A stretch of DNA of 64,000 nucleotides, from contig CP011392.1 in NCBI GenBank assembly GCA_001005265.1, positions 372,001-436,000 of the forward strand. The letters are read 5' to 3'. Within the stretch, counting starts at the first letter, position 1; each line of letters begins with the position of its first letter. The notes under the pieces are model-generated. The model was given only the letters and a program-made list of their open reading frames with translations. It had not been told where the DNA came from and did no database searches. Position numbers and translations under genes: made by a program. Positions 8,120 to 17,430 of this stretch are shown piece by piece. Source of the stretch: Dehalogenimonas sp. WBC-2. Its GTDB lineage: Bacteria > Chloroflexota > Dehalococcoidia > Dehalococcoidales > Dehalococcoidaceae.

Positions 8120-9909
8120 TGCAAATGCCCAATACACTTGAAGAATCAGTTCCAAAAAAGATGCTCATTTCGGCGAACGCTCTTAGAGTACTTGAGAAAC
8201 GTTATCTGAGGCGCAATCGTGCAAGTGAGATCATCGAAACCCCTGAGGATATGTTCCATCGCGTAGCCAAAGCGGTTGCGTCAGCCGAATTCAAATACGA
8301 TCCCGATGCCGATGTTGCGATGGTAGAAAAGAATTTCTATCAGCTTATGATAAATTTGGAGTTCCTGCCAAACTCGCCTACGCTCTTGAATGCCGGTACC
8401 GAAGACGGTCAGTTATCCTCATGTTTCGTTCTCCCGGTACATGATTCTATTGAAGAGACGTTCGACGCAGTAAAATATACCGCTCTCATCCATAAAAGCG
8501 GCGGCGGCATCGGTTATGACTTTTCGCAGGTGCGCGCCAAGGGCAGTTCTGTGGGCGATCATCCAAATGCCGCTGGTGGCCCTGTAGCCCTTATCGATGT
8601 CTTTGCCAGAGCAGCAGATTATATTAAACAGGGCGGCGTCCGCCGCGGATGCAACTCTGTAGTCCTTAGTGTGGATCATCCGGATATCCTCGATTTCATT
8701 AAGGCCAAGAACGACCCGTTGGCGCTAACAAATTTCTATAACTCAGTGTCGGTTACGGACGATTTTATGTCGAGGGTGAGATCGGGCGAGAATTATCCCA
8801 TCATTGATCCTCGGAACGGGAAAGCGACGCTCTGGCTTAGAGCTAGAGATGTCTTTAACCTCATTGTCGATCAGGCTTGGCGAACCGGTGACCCCGGATT
8901 CGTGTTTATCGACCGCGTTAACCGCGACAATCCTACACCTCTCCTAGGACGGATGAAAACTATCACCGGCTGCGGCGAGCAGGCTTTACTCCCGTATGAG
9001 TCCTGCAATCTTGGCTCTATCAACCTTGCCATGATGCTCAAGAATCAACCCGAGGGACTTGAGATCGATTTCGAAAAGCTTTCAAGGATTGTCCCGTTGG
9101 CAGTACGTTTCCTTGATAACGTAATCGATATCAACCGTCTCCCCTTCCTCGAAGTCGAGCAGGCGACGAAGCGAACCAGAAAGATCGGTCTGGGCGTCAT
9201 GGGTTTTGCCGACATGCTCATACGACTCGGCATCCCTTATAACTCGACAAAGGCAATCACCGTGGCTGAAGAAGTCATGGAGTTTATCACCGACCTGGCA
9301 CACAAGGCTTCGCAGCAACTGGCAATTGAACGAGGCGTGTTCCCGGCCTGGAGCGGCAGTGTTTATGAAGCCGAGGGGATGCCGATGCGCAACGCCTGCT
9401 GCACCACCATCGCCCCGACTGGAACCTTATCAATTATCGCCGGGGTATCTAGCGGCATCGAACCAATCTTCGCAGCGGTTTTCGTTCGCAACATCCTAGA
9501 AGGGGAAAATCTGCTGGAGATCAATCCATATTTCGAGGAAGCAGCCCGGGAACGCGGCTTCTTCACCCGTGAGCTTTTTGAGCAGTTGGTAACATCAAAC
9601 CACCTTCATCTCAGGAAAGAGATCCCCGAAGACATACGTAAGATATTCGTGACCGCGCATAGGGTGTCTCCAGACTGGCACGTCAGAGTTCAGGCAGCTT
9701 TCCAGCGGCAAACCGATAATGCCGTTAGTAAGACCGTGAACTTCCCCAAGAGCGCCACCAGAGCAGATATCGCCAAGGTTTTTATGATGGCATACGAGCA
9801 AGGACTTAAAGGAATCACAGTGTACAGGGACAAGAGCCGGGACTTGCAACCACTTTGTACCAGTGAGACTGGAATGAATCTTGTTGGCCGACGGTTCAAA
9901 AACGATTAG
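8116..9909 (+). CDS. nrdJ: Adenosylcobalamin-dependent ribonucleotide reductase
   Basis: Class II ribonucleotide reductase of 597 residues, which makes deoxyribonucleotides using adenosylcobalamin and needs no oxygen. Visible motifs are NSPTLLNAG, SSCFVLPVHDSIEETFDAVK, KSGGGIGYDFS, the catalytic-loop Cys-Gly-Glu in ITGCGEQALLPYESCNLGSI, GLGVMGFADMLI and PTGTLSIIAGVSSGIEPIFA. It is of the short monomer type, and the C-terminus (TSETGMNLVGRRFKND) has no clear Cys pair for re-reduction. The start is a GTG at 8116 or the ATG at 8119, overlapping the preceding stop. A corrinoid-dependent enzyme fits an organohalide respirer. Confidence 0.93.
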   Translation: MMQMPNTLEESVPKKMLISANALRVLEKRYLRRNRASEIIETPEDMFHRVAKAVASAEFKYDPDADVAMVEKNFYQLMINLEFLPNSPTLLNAGTEDGQLSSCFVLPVHDSIEETFDAVKYTALIHKSGGGIGYDFSQVRAKGSSVGDHPNAAGGPVALIDVFARAADYIKQGGVRRGCNSVVLSVDHPDILDFIKAKNDPLALTNFYNSVSVTDDFMSRVRSGENYPIIDPRNGKATLWLRARDVFNLIVDQAWRTGDPGFVFIDRVNRDNPTPLLGRMKTITGCGEQALLPYESCNLGSINLAMMLKNQPEGLEIDFEKLSRIVPLAVRFLDNVIDINRLPFLEVEQATKRTRKIGLGVMGFADMLIRLGIPYNSTKAITVAEEVMEFITDLAHKASQQLAIERGVFPAWSGSVYEAEGMPMRNACCTTIAPTGTLSIIAGVSSGIEPIFAAVFVRNILEGENLLEINPYFEEAARERGFFTRELFEQLVTSNHLHLRKEIPEDIRKIFVTAHRVSPDWHVRVQAAFQRQTDNAVSKTVNFPKSATRADIAKVFMMAYEQGLKGITVYRDKSRDLQPLCTSETGMNLVGRRFKND

Positions 9910-10090
9910 CGTTAGAAATCAAAGTTATTGGAGAAAGGAAGAATATCTAACATAGCTTGAGTAGCTTTGTTTTTTCCAACCCTTGAATGTGCATGTGATA
10001 GCTACGAAGGAGGCGCGAGTGCAGCTTGGCATCCGGGAGAGACCGGAAAAATCAGCACAGATACCAGAAGAAAGAAGGAGAAATAAATCC

Positions 10091-11749
10091 ATGTCCAATT
10101 TCCATTCAAGCATAAGCCGAAGAGATTTTATGAAGGGCTTGGGTCTGGCAGGTGCAGGTGGGCTGGGTGCCGCTGTACTTGCGAACAATAATCTGCCGGT
10201 TGAGTTTAAGGATCTTGATGACGTGCTATCTGCAGGCAAAGCCCTAGAGGGTGACCACGCTAATAAAGTGAACAATGACCCGTGGTGGGTTGCAACCAGA
10301 GACCATGAAAACCCCACCTGTAACATTGACTGGAGCCAGATAACCAGATATAGCGGATGGAATAACCAAGGGGCCTATGTTATGCCTGACAATTACCTGT
10401 CATCAGATTATAGCGGAAGGCGATATACAATTATTGATTCGGTAATAGCAGCTGCCAATGGAACGAAACCTATTGATACTCTCCGCATGCAACAGGGGAT
10501 AAACTGGATGATTGCGAATATTGATCCGAACTACTACGCTGGTTATCAGGGCTATGGTGACCGCAAGGAAGATGCCTTACTTTATGCCGCCACGAATGGC
10601 TCGCATAATTGCTGGGTCAATCCGCTTTACGGGAGTGATCGTTATAATGGCTCTCGTCCCTACCTCTCACTGCGCTCCATGACCGGAACACTTGGCATGC
10701 ATGAATTCGGCTATAATGACGTCAAGCTTCAGGATTACCCGAAGTGGCAGGGTACGCCTGAGGAAAACTTGATTTTAATGCGCGCCGTAAGCCGATACTT
10801 TGGAGCGTCTTCCGTCGGTGCCATTAAGATAACAGATAACGTGAAGAAAATATTCTTCGCCAAAGCTCAACCCTTTCTCTTTGCGCCCTGGCATCACCTT
10901 TTGAAAACGGCTGAGTATGTTGAATACCCGGTCCCGGTGGATAATTATCCCATACCTATTGTGTTTGACGATGTACCCGCAGACCAAGGCCATTACAGCT
11001 ATAAGCGTTTCGGCGGTGATGATAAGATAGTAGTTCCCAACGCGCTGGATAACATCTTCACCTATACCGTTATGCTTCCCGAGACGCGCTTTAAATATGT
11101 ATGTTCGATAGGTATGGATCCTTGTTCCAGCATTGCCTATCCGCTGTTTACCGAAATAGAACAACGCCTGCAGACTTTCATTGCAGGCTTGGGATATAAT
11201 TCCATGGGCGGCGGTGTCTCCGCTTGGGGACCAGGTGGCGCCTTCGGTAATCTCAGCGGCCTTGGCGAACAAGGCCGCGTATCTAGTACTATTGAGCCAC
11301 GCTACGGCTCCGGTACCAAGGGTGCTTTAAGAATGCTCTCAGATCTGCCTCTCGCCCCCACTAAACCGATTGATGCCGGTATCCGAGAGTTCTGCAAGAC
11401 CTGTGGAATCTGCGCCACCAAATGTCCCGGACAGGCCATCTCCTACGAGGGCCCACGCTACGACTCACCTTTTTGGGATTGCGTGAGTGGTTATGAAGGA
11501 TGGCACCTTGATTATTCCAAGTGTATAGGTTGTACCAATTGTGAGTCATACTGCCCCTTTTTCACTATGTCTAACAACTCTTGGGTGCATGGTTTGGTAA
11601 AGGCGACAATTGCCTCTACACCCACTTTCAATGGCTTCTTTAAGAGAACGGAAGAAGCCTTCGGATACGGCCCGGTTTATTCCCCAAACCATGATCAATG
11701 GTGGGCTAAAGAAAACCCAATTCGCGGCGCAAGTGTAGATGTTTTTTAA
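10091..11749 (+). CDS. rdhA: Reductive dehalogenase catalytic subunit
   Basis: Corrinoid and iron-sulfur reductive dehalogenase of 552 residues, the terminal enzyme of organohalide respiration on the outer face of the membrane. It has a Tat signal (SRRDFMKGLGLAGAGG, residues 9-24), a long central domain, and two C-terminal cluster motifs, CKTCGICATKCP and CIGCTNCESYCPF. I chose the ATG at 10091 because the Tat motif then begins at residue 9, as is usual, and AAGGAG precedes it by ten bases. A GTG at 10019 with a perfect AAGGAGG would add 24 residues. Its substrate cannot be told from the sequence. The rdhB gene follows 26 bases downstream. Confidence 0.95.
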   Translation: MSNFHSSISRRDFMKGLGLAGAGGLGAAVLANNNLPVEFKDLDDVLSAGKALEGDHANKVNNDPWWVATRDHENPTCNIDWSQITRYSGWNNQGAYVMPDNYLSSDYSGRRYTIIDSVIAAANGTKPIDTLRMQQGINWMIANIDPNYYAGYQGYGDRKEDALLYAATNGSHNCWVNPLYGSDRYNGSRPYLSLRSMTGTLGMHEFGYNDVKLQDYPKWQGTPEENLILMRAVSRYFGASSVGAIKITDNVKKIFFAKAQPFLFAPWHHLLKTAEYVEYPVPVDNYPIPIVFDDVPADQGHYSYKRFGGDDKIVVPNALDNIFTYTVMLPETRFKYVCSIGMDPCSSIAYPLFTEIEQRLQTFIAGLGYNSMGGGVSAWGPGGAFGNLSGLGEQGRVSSTIEPRYGSGTKGALRMLSDLPLAPTKPIDAGIREFCKTCGICATKCPGQAISYEGPRYDSPFWDCVSGYEGWHLDYSKCIGCTNCESYCPFFTMSNNSWVHGLVKATIASTPTFNGFFKRTEEAFGYGPVYSPNHDQWWAKENPIRGASVDVF

Positions 11750-11775
11750 AGAAAGAAAGGATGGAATAGATTATT

Positions 11776-12060
11776 ATGGGTGGTGTCTTATATTACCTAT
11801 TAGTTGGCGCTTTGCTTAGCGGTACCACAGTTTGGTTTATTACCTATAATCACTTTAAAAATATAAAGTATAAATGGTGGGAGTGGGTCTTAATGGTTTT
11901 AAGTCTGCTTTTGGTACTGTCTATTTTCCAGCACATGTATGCTTCTATGACTGTGGAGATGGAGTTCCAGAGTGCATTTATGTACCTTGCTATCTTCGGT
12001 GGCATTGCACTCATTTTGGATCTTATCGTCCTACGAACATACAACCGCAGAAAAGAATAA
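11776..12060 (+). CDS. rdhB: Reductive dehalogenase membrane anchor
   Basis: A protein of 94 residues with three predicted membrane helices (roughly 4-22, 33-53 and 63-86) separated by short charged loops such as KNIKYKWWEW. RdhB proteins are thought to hold RdhA at the membrane. Length, order behind rdhA and helix pattern are all typical. The spacing of 26 bases to rdhA indicates one transcript, and a strong hairpin follows. Confidence 0.93.
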   Translation: MGGVLYYLLVGALLSGTTVWFITYNHFKNIKYKWWEWVLMVLSLLLVLSIFQHMYASMTVEMEFQSAFMYLAIFGGIALILDLIVLRTYNRRKE

Positions 12061-12076
12061 GGCGAATGCCAGTTTA

Positions 12077-12138
12077 TTAGCTTCAGAAGCTAAGTAAAAG
12101 TCAGAGGGGGGAGTATAATGGCTCCCCCCTCTGACTTT
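12077..12138 (+). terminator. Hairpins after rdhAB
   Basis: Two inverted repeats follow rdhB. A small one (TTAGCTT-CAG-AAGCTAA, 12077-12093) is followed by a perfect 17-bp stem with arms at 12097-12113 and 12122-12138 and an eight-base loop. There is no long U run after it, so it may act as an mRNA-stabilising or bidirectional barrier rather than a classical intrinsic terminator. Confidence 0.75.
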
Positions 12139-12331
12139 ATAAGAGCTGACTTTCTTCCCGAAAACTGGCACAACTGGAATTAGGGGAATTCTTGTAAATT
12201 AGTAAGTTCGGGGGGAAGGTCAGTCACACTGCCTCAAATAGTAGGAAGGACGAAATATGAAGCTAATTGCCGGTCCTTGACGCCAGCAGGTTGGGGAATT
12301 TAGCAGAAATTCGAGGCTGGCTAATAGCCAG

Positions 12332-13018
12332 TTACGAAATGGGTTTAACTAATCGGTACCCAAGACCCGTCTCAGTAACAATCATTGATGGGCTTTTAGA
12401 ATCATTGCCCAGTTTTTTCCGAATTCGGTCTATATAAACACGGATAGTTGCTGATGATTCTGTCCAATCGTCGCCCCAGATTTTATGGGCGAGATTGCTA
12501 TACGTAACTATATTTCCGGCATTCTCCATCAAATGGCGAAGGATGATGTTTTCCGTCCTAGTTAAACGAACTTCTTTGTCACCAACGTGAACCCTATGAA
12601 GACTCGCATCTAATCGGAGTAGGCCTGCAACTATATACTGGTCTTGGTTGACCCCCCGGGATCTCCTTAAGATTGATTTAGCACGCGCTAACAATTCCAA
12701 TGGGTGGATAGGCTTGCTGATGTAATCATCTGCTCCAAATTCAATCGACCTGATCAAAGAAGATTCATCATGATCAATATCAATCACAATGAGAGGGACA
12801 GAGGAGTACAGCCGTATAGCTTTTATCATCTCGAAACTGTCCATATCTGGAATAGCCAAATCAAGAATTACTAAGTCTGGTGGCTGTTGTTCAAAGGAGA
12901 CCAGCCCTGCATTTCCCGTCGCTACATTAACGAGAATAACCCCTGGCACACACATGTTGAAAATAGAACCAATGGCTTCTATGTCCGACTTTACTGGCTC
13001 TAGGAGCAAAATATTCAC
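12332..13018 (-). CDS. OmpR-family response regulator, paralogue of the one at 4429
   Basis: A protein of 228 residues and close to 80 percent identical by eye to the regulator at 4429, with the same domain order. The acidic pair is again replaced by Glu-Pro (LLLEPVKSD), while the acceptor Asp (VILDLAIPDMD) and Lys (SKPI) are kept. The start is a GTG at 13018 behind AGGGGGAA. It faces rdhAB from the far side, so the dehalogenase genes are bracketed by two near-identical regulators without adjacent kinases. Which one controls rdhA is unknown. Confidence 0.87.
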   Translation of the reverse strand: MNILLLEPVKSDIEAIGSIFNMCVPGVILVNVATGNAGLVSFEQQPPDLVILDLAIPDMDSFEMIKAIRLYSSVPLIVIDIDHDESSLIRSIEFGADDYISKPIHPLELLARAKSILRRSRGVNQDQYIVAGLLRLDASLHRVHVGDKEVRLTRTENIILRHLMENAGNIVTYSNLAHKIWGDDWTESSATIRVYIDRIRKKLGNDSKSPSMIVTETGLGYRLVKPIS

Positions 13019-13445
13019 AAATTCCCCCTGTTAATTGGCCACGATAAAACATCGTACGAAGAAACGACTGAATCGTACAAATTCTAACCGCGAGACAAAC
13101 CATCGATAATTTGCGGTCTAGGCTTGTCCAGATATAAAACTAGATTTTCAAAACCCCATTCATGCAGATTCGGCGGCTCAACGTTGGATGGAAAATTTGG
13201 ATGGACAATTCACCTTTATTTTGCCTTTCGTTTTCAATTACTGACGTTTTAGGTTTGTTAATGGACTCACAAGTTTCTCAAGCAGACATTATATCGATCG
13301 AAGGTGGCGCTCCAGGTAAATATCGGCGAACAATTAGTTAATTACGGTAACTAATTGTTACTGACGAATATGTTATCGTAAATAATCAGGGGAGGTTGTT
13401 CAAATCCAAAAACAACAGGCCGGGCGAGTTAAACCAAAGAATAAG
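13019..13445. promoter_or_regulatory. Upstream region with a 9-bp palindrome
   Basis: No gene is visible. At 13332-13356 the arms AATTAGTTA and TAACTAATT pair around a seven-base centre, and GTAAC-TAATT-GTTAC (13347-13361) overlaps them. The GGTAAC word recalls the repeats before the operon starting at 17371. It is about 310 bases from the regulator start, which is far for a simple operator. Confidence 0.35.
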
Positions 13446-13875
13446 ATCCCACTCCAACTAAATAGTATCGCCAAGATCTAAGGTCGTTCGCTAAAAGGAA
13501 CCGTTCAAGGGCTGTTTAATTGATCGATAAGAGTCTACTAGATGGTAGATCGTCACTGTGACAAAGGGAGCCTAAGCCGGGAAAACCAACGAACTGTGCA
13601 GCAAAGCATATTGTCCCTGACAGCATCCGCCATAAGAGAAAAGCAAATACACTGGTGTTTCGATCAGCGAGCTCAAATGACTTAACCCTTGGAAGATGAC
13701 AACCGAAGTATCAAAACAAACCACAGCCGACAGGCGCTTGGCACTTGGGTGCTTAAAGAGTTTGTGGTATAAATTTATTGAGCCCAAGCCAGGGTGGTGG
13801 GCGGTGGAGTTTGCCAGGGCGAATCTCGGGCTCATGATGGGAGTGTCTGTATCTTTGCTGGCGCCACTCGGTGTT
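13446..13875 (+). pseudogene. Decayed IS3-family element
   Basis: The segment is collinear with the left 400 bases of the intact IS3 copies at 27627 and 33172. It keeps the leader (TAGTATCGCC, CGCTAAAA, GTTCAAGG, AATTGATC), the orfA body (AAGCCGG..., GAAGATGA, GACAGGCGCTTGG, GTGCTTAAAGAG) and the start of orfB (GCGGTGGAGTTTGCCAGGG). Many point changes and indels break both frames. The homology fades after about 13875. It shows that this IS family was present here long before the intact copies moved. Confidence 0.7.
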
Positions 13876-14303
13876 CAAGCATCATTTACCGATTTTTGGG
13901 GAAACTGGATAAGAAGATCGAGAAGCCACGTGAATGGGAGATCGTATTGCATTCATTCGTAGAATTTGCGCTCGCTAAGGATGGAGTTGAGGATGGTGAG
14001 GAGAAAGGCTTTAGCACGTATTTCAGTGGGGATTGACGGCCGGCCTATCGTTGTACATTCGATTGAAAATAAAGAAGCTCTTTCAGCGCATGGTCGATAA
14101 TGAACTCATGCGTCGGATTATGATCCCCGAAGAATTACCTCATCAGGGGCATCCCGCGGAACATTGAAAGACAGATTTTCTGCTTAACCGAGCATTTTCG
14201 GACGAGTATGGCTGGAGGTTCAATTTTACCTCAAATACTGTTTGTGTTCTGCTTCATAGGCCAACATTTTCAGCACCCTGGTAATAGATCCGTTAACAAT
14301 GTT
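13876..14303. other. Unrecognised decayed segment
   Basis: Short open frames only (for example 13794-14036 plus) with no motifs. The DNA reads like former coding sequence with scattered stops. I see no repeats or clear regulatory element apart from being the 3' flank of the regulator gene that ends at 14304. Confidence 0.3.
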
Positions 14304-14981
14304 CTAACTAATTTTCAATATGTAGCCTCGCCCGGGACTATTCAATATCATTTTTGAAGAGGTCCTGTCCTCTATTTTTTTTCGCAGTCTTAAAATATAT
14401 GTTTTTAGACTTGCCCGGGCACCGGCATAATAATCTCCCCAAAGTATATCGGACAATTCTTCATAACTCACAACCTTATTAGCGTATTTCACCAGGAGGT
14501 AGAATATTCTTCCTTCGCTTGTTGTAAGATTTATAGGTTTATCATTATCCCAAACCTGTCTCAAAGAATCTCCAAAATGCAACGATCCACAAGAGATAGT
14601 TAAATCCTCCTCATAAAATTGCTTATTTACTAGTAGTCTTTTTACTCTCGCTAATAGTTCCAATTGTCTAAAAGGTTTTATAATATAATCGTTAGCGCCC
14701 AAAGATAGGGCTTTTACTACATCACTCTCTTCACCTCGAACAGATACGATTAGAACCGGAATCGGAGAAAACGCCCTTATTTGCTTTAAGACTTCGAATC
14801 CGTTTATGTCCGGCAATCCAAGATCAAGAATCACAATATTTGGTTCAAAAGTGGAGATAAGATCGATTCCTCTATTCCCATTGCACGCTGATTTTATTCT
14901 AAAGTTTGGGCAACCGATTTGAAATATGGTGGTTATTACATCTACTATTAACGGATCATCTTCAACTATAAGTAAGTTCAT
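14304..14981 (-). CDS. OmpR-family response regulator
   Basis: A protein of 225 residues with a complete receiver: acidic pair LIVEDDP, acceptor Asp in NIVILDLGLPD, conserved Lys in IIKPFRQLELLARV. A winged-helix output domain follows (LTTSEGRIFYLLV, WGDYYAGARASLKTYILRLRKK). The start overlaps the end of the kinase gene by 20 bases, so the pair is translationally coupled and almost certainly cognate. It is the last gene of a three-gene operon. Confidence 0.92.
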   Translation of the reverse strand: MNLLIVEDDPLIVDVITTIFQIGCPNFRIKSACNGNRGIDLISTFEPNIVILDLGLPDINGFEVLKQIRAFSPIPVLIVSVRGEESDVVKALSLGANDYIIKPFRQLELLARVKRLLVNKQFYEEDLTISCGSLHFGDSLRQVWDNDKPINLTTSEGRIFYLLVKYANKVVSYEELSDILWGDYYAGARASLKTYILRLRKKIEDRTSSKMILNSPGRGYILKIS

Positions 14982-16776
14982 CGAATGTTTTTCTCCTCAC
15001 TGTTAGAACCTCGTCCGATAATAACTCGTTTAGGGGTATACTTACGGCAAATATATTTCCTTGACCTTGAACTGTTTCGAACCAAATATTCCCATTGTGC
15101 AATTCGACTATCATCTTTGATAAAGCCAACCCTAACCCTAAGCCGTTTAACTTATCCCTGTCTCTTTCTAGTCGGTGGTATGGTTTAAATAAGGAAGCTC
15201 TTTCAGCCTCAGGGATAACGCTTCCTGAATCGATAATTTTAAATATGACCTTGTCCTCTATAGTTTCACATTTTAGAGTAATACGGCCTTTTTCTGGAGT
15301 ATATTTAATGGCGTTATCTAGCAAATTTAACAATACTTGCCTGATTCGTTCTTTATCTGCCATCAAAAGACCGGCGATTTCAGCACATTCAAATGATACC
15401 GCAATATTTTTCTTTTTAGCTTGAGGTTCAATGTATTGGAGAACGTTAGATGTCATTTCTACCCAATCGAAAGATTGTTTTCGAATACCGAGAATTCCAA
15501 CTTCACCCCGTGCTAATTCTAGTAATTCATCTATTCGTCGATTAAGATTCTCAGCTCCAGTATTTATATTTTGAGCTAATTTTAAAAATGATTTATTCTT
15601 AATACCTACGACAAGTACGTCACTCGCAGCAATGATAGGTGTAAGCGGGGTTTTAAGTTCGTGTACTAAAGCCCTAGTAAAATCATTCCGATTCTGTATT
15701 TGTTGCTCAAGTTCTAACCGCAACGAACTTTCCTTTTTGAGAGCATCTTCCAGCGATTGTTCTATGTTTTTCCGTTGGGTTATGTCTTCTATTTTACCGA
15801 TGAAAGCCTCGATCTCTCCACTGCTCGTAAATTGCGGGCATAACATTTCACGGATCCACTGCATTTGACCTTTTTCATTCACAACGCGATATTCCTTTTC
15901 CATAGGCCGGTGGAACCCACGGGCTATACTATCATTAATAAAATCATTGCGTTCATCGATGATCTTATCGCGATCTATATCGAAATAATACTTTTCCGAA
16001 TATTTGGAAAGGAAAGAATTTGCAAATTCTTGCGGGGAAATCCCCATTATATTTTTGATAATTGGGCTTATAAATGACACCTTCATTTTCTTGGGGTCGA
16101 TAGAGTAGATCGCATCATTCATATTTTCAAGTAATATTATTGGAACGGTGTTGTTCTTAAGTTGTATTATTGGACCTCTATTAGTTGCGCCATTTATACA
16201 AACATGTTCGAAGGCTGTACTTAAAGCAGCACTAAATACGTCAGTATTTCCCTTGATATAGTTATAGGGCATCCCGAAGGATTTACTGAAATCTCGAATT
16301 ATGTCTTCATCGAATTCCGAATTGTCGTAGTTGAATACGTCAATTTGCTTTATCCCAGAAATTTGTAAAACGTTCCCATTTGCACTATTGGCCCCGAACC
16401 CTCTCTCCATTTCCTTTTTCCATCGTTTAATAAAAGAAACATCCAAAAACCATGATTCAGAATTCGCGTATTCTAAATATTTATCCTCTCCTAGCATGAT
16501 TTCGAAACAATTATTGCCAGGAATCTTGTACACGTTGTTTCCATAATAATCTGCCCCGACCCGGTTCAGGTCAGGATGACAGGTACCATATATGATAATT
16601 GTAGAATCATTTGCTAATACTGATTTATCCATTTGTTTGCAAACAGTCTCCCCTTCGACATTGAACAAACAACACGGCAGTATCGGGTAAATAGTAAATT
16701 CGCAATCGTGAATATTATGAATAACAGATCTAACGTGATCCAACATTGTAATACAAGACACTAATCCAATTCGCAC
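14962..16776 (-). CDS. DUF1638-PAS histidine kinase
   Basis: A cytoplasmic sensor kinase of 604 residues with no membrane helix. Residues 1-190 resemble DUF1638 (IIIYGTCHPDL, NNCFEIMLGEDKYLEY, SWFLDVSFIKRW). A PAS domain follows (about 205-335), a short coiled coil, HisKA with ALVHELKTPLTP, and HATPase_c with the N box LLNLLDNAIKYTP and G boxes including LGLGLALSKMI. DUF1638 proteins are otherwise known to me mainly beside corrinoid methyltransferases, so the sensor may read a corrinoid or C1-related signal. The start is GTG at 16776, one base after the preceding stop. Confidence 0.88.
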   Translation of the reverse strand: MRIGLVSCITMLDHVRSVIHNIHDCEFTIYPILPCCLFNVEGETVCKQMDKSVLANDSTIIIYGTCHPDLNRVGADYYGNNVYKIPGNNCFEIMLGEDKYLEYANSESWFLDVSFIKRWKKEMERGFGANSANGNVLQISGIKQIDVFNYDNSEFDEDIIRDFSKSFGMPYNYIKGNTDVFSAALSTAFEHVCINGATNRGPIIQLKNNTVPIILLENMNDAIYSIDPKKMKVSFISPIIKNIMGISPQEFANSFLSKYSEKYYFDIDRDKIIDERNDFINDSIARGFHRPMEKEYRVVNEKGQMQWIREMLCPQFTSSGEIEAFIGKIEDITQRKNIEQSLEDALKKESSLRLELEQQIQNRNDFTRALVHELKTPLTPIIAASDVLVVGIKNKSFLKLAQNINTGAENLNRRIDELLELARGEVGILGIRKQSFDWVEMTSNVLQYIEPQAKKKNIAVSFECAEIAGLLMADKERIRQVLLNLLDNAIKYTPEKGRITLKCETIEDKVIFKIIDSGSVIPEAERASLFKPYHRLERDRDKLNGLGLGLALSKMIVELHNGNIWFETVQGQGNIFAVSIPLNELLSDEVLTVRRKTFDELTYS

Positions 16777-16777
16777 A

Positions 16778-17371
16778 TTACTCTCCCTCAGATAGATTAA
16801 GCACTAAATCGTTGATGGCATTCGGTATATCGAGAATATGTTTCGGGTATAAACATTGTTTGAATGGTGTTTTTAATTCGGGGATTAAATTAAATACATT
16901 TCCCCCAATTAACATCGTGTATTTGTTAGTAGGGTTATTCCTCAGAACGTTTAGGACAGGCAATTGATGATATTGATTAACAGTGACGACCATTATGGGT
17001 AACAGTGATTCTGAAACTAAATTTGGAGGTAGTTCGTGATTTGGGAACATAAATCTCTGGGTTCTTATTCCAGATAAAGCCAATAGAATTTCGAGAGTAA
17101 TAATAGCAGTCGGAATAATATTCGAAAAATATACAACCGGAATCTTCTTTGCGTATTTATAATCCAGTGTGAGGCGCGAACATTTTACCTTAATATAATT
17201 TAAAGTGGCAATAAATTCTGCGGCGCTTAGACTTTTGCCGTTATCCCAATTACGGATCACGTCGATTGTAAGGTCTAATAATTGCGATTGTGATAGATCC
17301 GGGAGCCCATTCAAATTGGAATTCAATAAATTAGAATAAAAAGGCGAAGATTTGATGCTTATTGCAGGCAT
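16778..17371 (-). CDS. Putative corrinoid-binding-fold protein without the lower-ligand His
   Basis: A protein of 197 residues. Residues 1-70 are helical; 75-190 read like a B12-binding Rossmann fold: a strand and helix VVYFSNIIPTAIITLEILL, then PIMVVTVNQYHQLPVLNVL, then MLIGGNVFNLI and a final helix DIPNAINDLV. The DxHxxG motif that supplies the axial His is absent. The ATG at 17371 has GGAGGG five bases upstream and is preferred over the GTG at 17398. It is the first gene of the operon with the DUF1638 kinase, so it may be a ligand-binding partner. The fold call is by eye. Confidence 0.55.
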   Translation of the reverse strand: MPAISIKSSPFYSNLLNSNLNGLPDLSQSQLLDLTIDVIRNWDNGKSLSAAEFIATLNYIKVKCSRLTLDYKYAKKIPVVYFSNIIPTAIITLEILLALSGIRTQRFMFPNHELPPNLVSESLLPIMVVTVNQYHQLPVLNVLRNNPTNKYTMLIGGNVFNLIPELKTPFKQCLYPKHILDIPNAINDLVLNLSEGE

Positions 17372-17430
17372 ATCAACCCTCCAAACGCAAAGTACCATTA
17401 ACTTGATGATACCAAAAACTAGTATATCAC

